NCBI GenBank assembly: GCA_039984955.1
Contig: JBDWTN010000007.1
Span: 806,001 to 870,000, forward strand
Direction: 5' to 3'
Origin: Marinobacter alexandrii
GTDB lineage: Bacteria > Bacteroidota > Bacteroidia > Cytophagales > Cyclobacteriaceae
Length of the DNA: 64,000 nt
Position numbers and translations under genes: made by a program. The notes beneath the pieces were generated by a model. The model was not told the origin of the DNA. It searched no databases and was given only the letters and a program-made list of their open reading frames with translations. Of this stretch, positions 47,241-54,191 are shown piece by piece; position 1 is the stretch's first letter; every line of letters begins with the position of its first letter.

Positions 47241-47330
47241 CAATGCTCTTAAGCTAAGCCTCTTTTTATCGTCCTCTCCCTAAACCCTCTCCGTGAGAGG
47301 GAGAATTTGCTGCTTAGCTTCATAGCATTG
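47241..47330. repeat. Foldback (MITE/REP-like) element, copy 2; supplies the stop of the TIGR03032 gene
   Basis: A 90-bp element with long terminal inverted repeats: CAATGCTCTTAAGCTAAGC (47241) and GCTTAGCTTCATAGCATTG (ends 47330). The core CCCTCTCCGTGAGAGGG is an inner hairpin. Its right end overlaps the last three codons and TGA stop of the 47320-48396 gene, so the element set the present C-terminus of that protein. Confidence 0.75.
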
Positions 47331-48396
47331 AATCGTCTATTGAAATCATGGTTTTGATATCGTCTTTGTGTGTGCCTATCAGCAATGGACGATGTACCTG
47401 GTTTAATACTTTGATGTCGTACAGTTCCTCGATGATCCCTTCCAGTCTCACCCAGTTTTCTACAGCGCCTGTTTCCAGATTGATGATTTGGATACCTGCT
47501 CGGGCCTGTGTATTTGCCTTTTTTAGGTTATCATCCAATCCCAGTCCACTAAACGTCTTGTTTTTTCGGACCGAGGACATACCTACCACCGCGTAGTTTC
47601 CGATAAAGTCCAGGCCTCTGAGGAAGCCGGGGCAAAACGTGATCGGTTCAAATTTTTTCTTCTCAAAATCGACGGTTCCGAAGTATCCGGTACCTGCTTC
47701 AAGCACATACAGTTTTCCGTTGTACCATCTCGGAGAGTGTGGCATTGATAGTCCTTCGCATACAATCTCATTGGTTTGGACATCCATCACAATACCTCCG
47801 TTTGAGCGATGTTCTCTCCATCCGTCCGAAGCATCGCTGGTTCCTACGATGGTGACGTAGGCAGGCTTGCCATCTTTTTCGGCCAGCCCATTCATGTGGC
47901 ATCTATCTTCCGGTGCTAGCTTACTGATGAAAGGTGGTTTCCAAACGGGCTTAAAGCTGTGAGATTCACTTGTAGTAGCCAGGCAGCTAAAAAGGGTGTT
48001 GACAAAAATGGGTCGTTCGTTTTCATCCAACATGATATCGTGGATATCAATATCGCCTGTTGTATAGGCAGCCTGAGGAATGTAGACCTTATCATAGTCT
48101 TTGAATTTTCCTCCAGGTAGGGAGTTCTCAAACCTCCAAAGCTGAAAAAGTGAGCTCATCCAGAAGGTGTTTTTATCTGCAGATACACCTAATCCCATGC
48201 ATCGATTAAATGTACGTTCGGTGACATGCAACTTACCATCCGGGTTCGTTCCAAGGGCAAATACTTTCCCTACCTGGTAGGTGGAAAATATAAGGCTGGA
48301 CTGCACAGACTGCAGCCAGCTTTGAAACTGTCGGGAGGTGCTAATCTCCAGTTTGGGCTGAGTTTCCGGTTCGTAGGTATTTATTGTATTCGTCAT
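47320..48396 (-). CDS. TIGR03032-family protein (uncharacterised, beta-propeller-like)
   Basis: 358 aa, no signal peptide. SFNRCMGLGVS-like (TFNRCMGLGVSADKNTFWMS), DIDIHDIMLDENERPIFVNT, CHMNGLAEKDGKPAYVTIVG, NGGIVMDVQTNEIVCEGLSM, HSPRWYNGKLYVLEAGTGYF and GFLRGLDFIGNYAVVGMS match the TIGR03032 family, for which no function is established. The repeated GLxVxxDxxFW and LxxIDxE pattern suggests a six- or seven-bladed propeller. It is 154 bp upstream of the giant FG-GAP gene. Its start overlaps the stop of a possible 52-codon frame (ATGA). Confidence 0.82.
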   Translation of the reverse strand: MTNTINTYEPETQPKLEISTSRQFQSWLQSVQSSLIFSTYQVGKVFALGTNPDGKLHVTERTFNRCMGLGVSADKNTFWMSSLFQLWRFENSLPGGKFKDYDKVYIPQAAYTTGDIDIHDIMLDENERPIFVNTLFSCLATTSESHSFKPVWKPPFISKLAPEDRCHMNGLAEKDGKPAYVTIVGTSDASDGWREHRSNGGIVMDVQTNEIVCEGLSMPHSPRWYNGKLYVLEAGTGYFGTVDFEKKKFEPITFCPGFLRGLDFIGNYAVVGMSSVRKNKTFSGLGLDDNLKKANTQARAGIQIINLETGAVENWVRLEGIIEELYDIKVLNQVHRPLLIGTHKDDIKTMISIDDSML

Positions 48397-48551
48397 TCTC
48401 TAATCTTCATTTTAAAAGAAGAGGAGGCCACCGCCAGACGACCTCCATGCATTTTCACCTTAGAAAATGCTTCCTTAGTTGTTTTTAGCTCTTGGCTGTT
48501 GGCCATTAGCTTTTGGGTCCTAACTTCAGCTGTTGACATATATTTAATCAT
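48393..48551 (-). CDS. Possible 52-codon frame left in a gutted T9SS cassette, overlapping the TIGR03032 start
   Basis: MIKYMSTAEVRTQKLMANSQ starts at 48551, where the 5' flank shared with the 1245-aa gene ends. The frame then runs through sequence that elsewhere is 3' untranslated (the two-hairpin module). Its TGA overlaps the ATG of the TIGR03032 gene (ATGA). The peptide resembles nothing I know. It may be a chance frame or a coupling leader. Confidence 0.25.
   Translation of the reverse strand: MIKYMSTAEVRTQKLMANSQELKTTKEAFSKVKMHGGRLAVASSSFKMKIRE
48421..48483 (-). terminator. Two-hairpin 3' module without its gene (ghost cassette 1)
   Basis: On the minus strand AACTAAGGAAGCATTTTC leads into GCATTTTC/GAAAATGC (perfect 8-bp hairpin 1) and GGAGGTCG/CGGTGGCCTCC (hairpin 2), then TCTTCTTTT. 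The preceding CCAACAGCC..AGCTAAAAAC also matches the sequence after the stops at 49470 and 63766, yet no T9SS reading frame precedes it. Confidence 0.7.
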
Positions 48552-48589
48552 TCACCTCGTTCCAAGTTGATCCGTTGGTATACCTCAAT

Positions 48590-48990
48590 AAAAGCCTCTG
48601 CTCATTCATGTGTTAAATTCAGAATGGTAAAACACAATAAAATAGTCGAATAGTTAAATTTTTAGCCCTATACAAATACTATACATGAATGAAAAAGATG
48701 TGAACATCTGGTAGACAGGGGACTGTAGATGATAGACTGTAGATAGTAGACGATAGAATTTAGACAATAGATATTTGGTTGTAGGATTGAATAAATCCGG
48801 GAAAGTACTTGAGCGATGTTTTGTGGGTATTCCTCATTAACCAGTTGTGAATAAATCTTTTACGAATCTTCTATACGCAACGTATTCCCGACCTTGTGTT
48901 GGGATCTTCCATACAGCTTCAAGAGAATGTATTTGCTTGAGGTTACAAACTATTTTGGGATGGAAGATGCCGGAATAAATCCGGCAAAGT
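48590..48990 (-). repeat. Duplicated 5' flank of a T9SS cassette (copy of 53212-53560)
   Basis: ACACAATAAAATAGTCGAAT, AGTTAAATTTTTAG and CTATACAAATACTATACATG (48629-48691) are nearly identical to 53285-53345, upstream of the 1245-aa gene. Beyond them both copies have TAGANNATAGA-type short repeats, AATAAATCCGG(C/G)AAAGT and GTATTCCC..GGGATCTTCCA. A second partial copy of the outer part lies at 48969-49030. Confidence 0.8.
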
Positions 48991-49384
48991 GCTTGAGTGA
49001 TGTTTTGTGGGTATTCTTCATCGTCATCTGTGAACCTCAGTGCGATTATTAATCCATGAACCTAAAGAGTAGAAAACGATCTATTCCATCACCTTTTGAT
49101 AGTTTTGTCCTCAAGCCAGACGGGCTTTTCCTTTTTTCATTAGCAGAAAAGGAATCGGATCGCCGAAGCGACAAAAAGCCTAGAAATATTTAAACTCAAT
49201 CACTTTTCAAGTGATTTCAAACAGTAAATCTTTCAAAACTGCTCGTAGATCTTATGAACAAAGAAATATTCGCAATTCAAAGTCGAGTTCAGGTTATGAG
49301 TAATATATTTTTGTGGGCCTCCTATGTGCCATGTATTCCTGACCCTGTGCCTGCCTTTGTCGGCAGACAGGCCGGGATCTTCCA
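48991..49384. other. Intergenic, repeat-rich; no gene seen
   Basis: No credible reading frame. It holds a third partial copy of the GTATTCC..GACC..GGGATCTTCCA repeat at about 49335-49385, here interrupted by a GCCTGCC..GGCAGACAGGCC palindrome (49345-49372). A CCTTTT/AAAAGG stem near 49130-49153 belongs to no element I can name. Confidence 0.5.
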
Positions 49385-49385
49385 C

Positions 49386-49451
49386 AAAAAAAGAGTGACC
49401 CATCAGAGCCACCCTTTGAACATTTCCGCCATAGAAAATGCTTCCTTAGTT
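49386..49451 (-). terminator. Two-hairpin 3' module of the 1245-aa gene
   Basis: About 20 bp after the stop on the minus strand: AACTAAGGAAGCATTTTC, CATTTTCTATGGCGGAAATG as hairpin 1, then AGGGTGGCTCTGATGGGTCACTCT as hairpin 2 and a T-run. Confidence 0.75.
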
Positions 49452-49469
49452 ATTGTTTAGCTGTTGGTT

Positions 49470-52400
49470 CTAGTTTTCTTTGATAATTCTACGTGAAGTG
49501 ACTTGATCTTCGGATCGTATCATGAGTAAGTAAATGCCGTTTTCCAGTTGGCTCAAGTCCATTTCAAACAGACTTCCCTCTTTCTCCCTAATGATCACAC
49601 GTCCATTCAGATCGGTTAGGCTGATCTGAACTTCTTCGGGTGTTTTGATCATCAGTTTGTCTGCCACCGGATTTGGATATACGCTTATATCTAATGCTCC
49701 ATCTAACCCCAGAGGTTGTTCAACCTGAGTTACTGTCACACTCCAAGCCTGAGTGTTCTCTCCATCTTCGGCTGTCACGGTGTAAGTGACCGGATCGCTA
49801 AAGTTCACGGTCTCTCCACTTGCTGGATCGCTTGTGGCTCCCTCTGATAACGTTAGCATCGGGCTAAGCGCAGTAATATTCGCATCAACACCCACTTCAA
49901 CACTAATCGTATGGTTGGAAGGATTAATGGTTGCATTACGGGTTTGATCTGAAAGAACAAAGGATATGATATCAGTTTCCGTATTGAGTATTTCTTCCGA
50001 GACAGTAACCGTCCAATCCTGTATCTCAACACCATCTTGAGCAGTTACTGTATAAATGATTGGATTTGTAAAGTCTAAAACCTCACCAATAGAAGGGATA
50101 CTCGATGCGCCCTCAGATAAGGTAAACATGGGGGAAAGTGTAGTTATATCCGTACCTAATACTACCTCAACCGCTACGGTATGACGAATTGTGTTAATCC
50201 TAGCTGGACCGGTCTGCTCTGTTAATGTAAAAGCTGTAATATCTGTTTCCGTATTAGGCGCAATAGTCACTCTTATCGTCCAGGCCTGAGTAGTCGTTTC
50301 GTCTTGTGCGGTTACTGTGAAAGTCACCTCATTAGTAAAGTCAATTGTCCCTCCATTTGCCGGATTACTGGTTGCTCCCAAGGAAAGGCTAATTTCAGGA
50401 ATTAGCACTGATATATCAGTACCAAAAACAACCTCTATGTCTACCGTGTGGTCTACTGCATTGATCACTGCATCACCCGTTTGTTCAGCAAATGCAAAAG
50501 TTAAAATATCTGTTTCGGCACTCGGCGGGGCAACTGATAAGGTCGCGATCCAATCCTGAACAGTTACTTCATCTTCTGCTGTCACCATATAAGTAACCGG
50601 ATCTGTAAAGTCTAATACCTCGCCAGGCGCAGGCGTACTGCTAGCTCCTGCTGATAACGTAATTTGAGGAGCCAACGTGTCCAACACGCTAGTAAAAAGC
50701 ACCTCGATTGATATGGTGTGGTTAACCGCATCGATCGTAGCTTCTCCTGCTTGATCTGTCAAAACAAACGAAAGAATATCTGTTTCGGGAGAGCAAAATT
50801 CTCCATCATCATTAATGGTCCAGTTCAACCCTGCTGGGTCAGTCAGAATGGCCCTGGCCGCTGCACTCTTACAAAATGTAATCCCTGATGCGCCCAATGG
50901 TACATTCGGCTGCAAATTGTCCAAAGCAGCCCATGCGATCAGGATATTATCATAGTTTTGAGGGGATAGGCCAGAACCGTTGAACATGTTTTCCATATTC
51001 GTTACCTGGCTCACATTCCATGCACCTAAGTCTTGATCGATCGCGTCTGCATTGAGAAACATTTCAGACATGTTTTCCACTTTGCCCACATTCCAGCCAC
51101 TGATGTCTTGGTTGAATGCATCAGCACTTTGGAACATTTGGTTCATGAGAGTTACATTATCTACATGCCAATCACTGATGTCTGCATTAAAATCTATAGC
51201 ACCCTGAAACATGGATACCATCCTGGTAACCTTAATTACATTCCAATTGCTGATGTCTGAATTGAAATTACCAGCCCCCCGAAACATATTACTCATATTG
51301 GTGACATTCTCTACATGCCAGGTACTAATATCTCCGTTGAAATTACCTGCACTTTCAAACATTTCGCTCATACTGGTGACATTCTCCACATTCCAGATGC
51401 TAATATCTCCGTTGAAGTTATCCGCACCATTGAACATTCTACTCATGTCGGTGACTTTGCCAACTTGCCAGCTATTCAGGTCCTGATTAAAGTTATTCGC
51501 GTTCTCAAACATAACGCCCATGTTAATCACATTACTTACATCCCAGCCGTTAAGAGGTCGATTGAAATCAAATGCTTCTCTAAACACCGCTACCATGGTA
51601 GTAACATTGCCTACGTCCCAGTCATTGATGTCATCATTAAATGAACCCGCACGAATGAACATCTGAGACATGTCTGTGACCTGACTCAGGTCGGGGTTGT
51701 CTTCCGCACTGAAGCCAGCACCATTCCAATCACTAAAACTACCCACCATGCTTCCCCAGACGATTTCTCCCCATTCCTGCACATCAAGTAGCTGGTCTTT
51801 TGGGTAGTTCTGAAAGTGAGGAAAATCGCCAATGATTTCAAGCGTAACTTCTGCTGTTGATGTGAAAGGTGTTACAAAATCGCCATCTGCTGAGGTATGC
51901 CTTCCTGAGGTAAGTTCATTGTCGCCAGCATCTTTCCAGCTGTAGTTAAAATTGTAATCGAAATCTTCGTTTAGTTCAATGGTGATACTTTCATCCACTA
52001 CAGCTGACCAGGAGGTAATAAAAGGCTGTTGATCTGTAAATACTACATTCACTGTCCAGTCCAGAGTGGTTGTGCCATTCTCTGCCGTCACACTATAGAT
52101 CACCTGGTTAGTAAAATCTTGTTCTATATCAATAGCTGGATTACTCGATGCACCTTCTGACAAAACAATGCTAGGAGTGAGTGCGGTGATATCGGCATTA
52201 GAGAAAACCTCTAGTGTGATGGTGTGGTTTGCAGTGTCAAGGACTGTTTCACCCACCTGCTCGTTGGCTATTTCAAAGGAGAGGATATTGGTCGCTTCAT
52301 TGCAGGTACCTCCATCTCCAAAAGCCCAGTTGAATTCATTTTTTATTGCTTCTCTTGCAAATTCAGCTTCTGTTTCACACACTTCCTTCCCAAAAATTCC

Positions 52401-53156
52401 CATTTGGACATTTGATCTAAGGTCTTGCTCTGCCCAAGAGATAAGTATATCTTCATAGGTTTCAGAAGATATGCTTGTTCCATCAAATGCGTCATTGAAT
52501 CTGGTAACATTCTGAACATTCCATAGATCCAGACCTAATCCCTCAAAGTCATTTGCGCTTTCAAACATACGTGCGCAGTTGATACCTCCTGAGGTATTTA
52601 AGTTCCAGGATCCCAGATTCTGGTTGAACCGATTGGCATTATCAAAAGTCTCTACGAATCCTAAGACATTACTCACATCCCAGTCACTGATATCATCATT
52701 GAAGTTGGAAGCATCTCGAAATGCCTGGGACATGGTTGTCACATTACTTAAATCTGGTGTATCTACTGAACTAAAGCCAGTTCCGGACCAATTACGGAAA
52801 CTACTATTAAAGCTTTCCCATACAATATCTCCCCATTGTATCACATCTTGTAACTCAGTTTTGGTATAACCAGTAAGATGAGGGAAATCACCAGTGATTT
52901 CCAGTGTGTATTCACCTATTAGTGGTAGCCCTGTTACAAATACTCCATCAGCACTGGTATGAGTACCTGAAGTAATTATATTGTCCAAAGAGTCTTTCCA
53001 GACGTAATCGAAATCGTATGTAAAGCTTCCATTGGGTGTAATGGAAATAGTGTCTGGTTCCGTGGTAGCGGACCAGATAGTGATGAAGGGTGTTTGTGCT
53101 ATTACTTGCAAAGTGAAAAGCAAACTTGCTAAGGTTGAAAATAGTAGTTTTTTCAT
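49470..53156 (-). CDS. T9SS surface protein with BspA-like (DUF285) repeats and DUF5018-like domains
   Basis: About 1228 aa from ATG 53156, which opens a clean signal peptide (MKKLLFSTLASLLFTLQVIAQ); the longer frame from 53207 adds 17 polar residues. Two blocks of BspA-like repeats (about 120-260 and 460-750) have the NVTNMSNMFRGAGNFNSDIS core that spaces every ~23-26 residues. These alternate with ~80-aa DUF5018-like domains (TDILSF...IDAVNHTISIEV...TVQDW), five of them near the C-terminus. The T9SS sorting domain is VYPNPVADKLMIKTPEEVQI to SRRIIKEN. Probably an exported adhesin-like surface protein. The sorting domain is nearly identical to that at 63766-64000. Confidence 0.9.
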   Translation of the reverse strand: MKKLLFSTLASLLFTLQVIAQTPFITIWSATTEPDTISITPNGSFTYDFDYVWKDSLDNIITSGTHTSADGVFVTGLPLIGEYTLEITGDFPHLTGYTKTELQDVIQWGDIVWESFNSSFRNWSGTGFSSVDTPDLSNVTTMSQAFRDASNFNDDISDWDVSNVLGFVETFDNANRFNQNLGSWNLNTSGGINCARMFESANDFEGLGLDLWNVQNVTRFNDAFDGTSISSETYEDILISWAEQDLRSNVQMGIFGKEVCETEAEFAREAIKNEFNWAFGDGGTCNEATNILSFEIANEQVGETVLDTANHTITLEVFSNADITALTPSIVLSEGASSNPAIDIEQDFTNQVIYSVTAENGTTTLDWTVNVVFTDQQPFITSWSAVVDESITIELNEDFDYNFNYSWKDAGDNELTSGRHTSADGDFVTPFTSTAEVTLEIIGDFPHFQNYPKDQLLDVQEWGEIVWGSMVGSFSDWNGAGFSAEDNPDLSQVTDMSQMFIRAGSFNDDINDWDVGNVTTMVAVFREAFDFNRPLNGWDVSNVINMGVMFENANNFNQDLNSWQVGKVTDMSRMFNGADNFNGDISIWNVENVTSMSEMFESAGNFNGDISTWHVENVTNMSNMFRGAGNFNSDISNWNVIKVTRMVSMFQGAIDFNADISDWHVDNVTLMNQMFQSADAFNQDISGWNVGKVENMSEMFLNADAIDQDLGAWNVSQVTNMENMFNGSGLSPQNYDNILIAWAALDNLQPNVPLGASGITFCKSAAARAILTDPAGLNWTINDDGEFCSPETDILSFVLTDQAGEATIDAVNHTISIEVLFTSVLDTLAPQITLSAGASSTPAPGEVLDFTDPVTYMVTAEDEVTVQDWIATLSVAPPSAETDILTFAFAEQTGDAVINAVDHTVDIEVVFGTDISVLIPEISLSLGATSNPANGGTIDFTNEVTFTVTAQDETTTQAWTIRVTIAPNTETDITAFTLTEQTGPARINTIRHTVAVEVVLGTDITTLSPMFTLSEGASSIPSIGEVLDFTNPIIYTVTAQDGVEIQDWTVTVSEEILNTETDIISFVLSDQTRNATINPSNHTISVEVGVDANITALSPMLTLSEGATSDPASGETVNFSDPVTYTVTAEDGENTQAWSVTVTQVEQPLGLDGALDISVYPNPVADKLMIKTPEEVQISLTDLNGRVIIREKEGSLFEMDLSQLENGIYLLMIRSEDQVTSRRIIKEN

Positions 53157-53211
53157 GTGGGTAATTTGACTTGAAGCAGTGGCCTTTGGCAGATTCCGAT
53201 CATTCATCTCT

Positions 53212-53560
53212 TTTCATGTTGGATCAGTGAGTCCGCCAATAAAGCCTATGTTCATTCATTTGTTTTGTTAAAACTCAGAACGGCAAAACACAATAAAATA
53301 GTCGAATAGTTAAATTTTTAGACCTATACAAATACTATACATGAATAAAAAAAGTGCATTGATAGATAGTAGACTTTAGACGATAGATAGTTGGGGGTTA
53401 GGTGCTAGGGATGGTGCCGGAATAAATCCGGCAAAGTGACTCGAGCAATGTTTTATGGTTATTCATCATTCTCAATTGTGAGTAAAATCTTTGTGCAGGT
53501 CTTCTAAGTTGCGTATTCCCAGCCCTATCTGGGATCTTCCATCAGTTTCAAGGGAATAAA
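53212..53560 (-). repeat. 5' flank of the 1245-aa cassette (copy of 48590-48990)
   Basis: Shares ACACAATAAAATAGTCGAAT, AGTTAAATTTTTAG and CTATACAAATACTATACATG with 48629-48691, and a shorter part with 53999-54026. On the minus strand GTATAGTATTTGTATAG lies about 165-180 bp before the start and is the best candidate for the cassette promoter. The outer part carries AATAAATCCGGCAAAGTG and GTATTCCCAGCC..GGGATCTTCCA. Confidence 0.75.
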
Positions 53561-53566
53561 TTGAAC

Positions 53567-53686
53567 ATGAGGCAAAGAGATAGCATCATTGCTAGAGTGA
53601 AAAGTTCGGTAAACAAATGGAAATCCGTAGCTAAGGAGATTGGAATACCGAGACAAGAACAGCAACTTAATGGGAAGAGCTTTTAA
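53567..53686 (+). pseudogene. 3' remnant of a hipA gene
   Basis: 39 codons: MRQRDSIIARVKSSVNKWKS then VAKEIGIPRQEQQLNGKSF and a stop. It aligns with the C-terminus of the intact HipA here (IIDQVCSALNKWDVLANEYAVS). Nothing of the kinase core remains. Evidence that a second hipBA-type module was once in this spot. Confidence 0.6.
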
Positions 53687-53703
53687 GTTCTCATTGAATA
53701 TAT

Positions 53704-53770
53704 AAAAAAGGTCGGCCTACCAAAGCCAACCTTCTAAAACGCATTCAATGCAAAAATGCGTCCACCTTAG
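53704..53770 (-). terminator. Two-hairpin 3' module of a broken T9SS gene (ghost cassette 2)
   Basis: On the minus strand CTAAGGTGGACGCATTTTTG is followed by ACGCATT/AATGCGT (hairpin 1), then AAGGTTGGC/GCCGACCTT (hairpin 2) and TTTTTT. Confidence 0.7.
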
Positions 53771-53787
53771 ATTCTCTATTTGTATTC

Positions 53788-53949
53788 TTATTCTTTATAA
53801 AACTTACTAGTCAACACTTCATCAGTGGTAAATACCTTTAGAATAAATAGACCGCTACTTAAGCCAGACACATCTAGCTTTTCTGAAGCTGTTTCATGAT
53901 AATGAAAATGGCTAAAATCGTTTTCATAGCTCAAGCGTGTCAAATGATT
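53788..53949 (-). pseudogene. Remnant of a T9SS C-terminal sorting domain
   Basis: After an in-frame TGA, 53 codons read NHLTRLSYENDFSHFHYHET then ASEKLDVSGLSSGLFILKVF and TTDEVLTSKFYKE, stop. LDVSGLSSGLFILKVF..E..TSKFYK is the last half of a T9SS type-A sorting domain. The rest of the protein is missing. Confidence 0.7.
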
Positions 53950-53998
53950 TCAATTAACATCAGATAACAAAGACATGATTATTTGAGCACAAAGCCAG

Positions 53999-54035
53999 TT
54001 TTTAGAGCTATACAAATACTATACACAAAAAAAGA
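53999..54035 (-). repeat. Third copy of the cassette 5' box
   Basis: TTTTTAGAGCTATACAAATA then CTATACA matches 48660-48685 and 53316-53341 apart from two bases. It lies only about 50 bp upstream of the sorting-domain remnant, so nearly the whole gene between is lost. Confidence 0.65.
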
Positions 54036-54126
54036 CGGAGATGAGCTCCACCGTAAAGTCTTTCACTTTATTTATCTTAATTGGATAAAGATGGTAGTTT
54101 CAAGCAACCAAACTCACCTACAGCAC

Positions 54127-54158
54127 GTCTAGGCTAAAAAGCATTAGTTTGCCTAGAC
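54127..54158. promoter_or_regulatory. Inverted repeat upstream of the second TPR-LytS kinase
   Basis: GTCTAGGC (54127-54134) and GCCTAGAC (54151-54158) are a perfect 8-bp inverted repeat with inner AAA/TTT pairing, 34 bp before the kinase ATG. (G/C)CATTAG occurs at 54141, 54166 and 54183. Operator or leader hairpin; which one cannot be told. Confidence 0.4.
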
Positions 54159-54191
54159 TATCAGAGCATTAGATTATCGAGACCATTAGAT

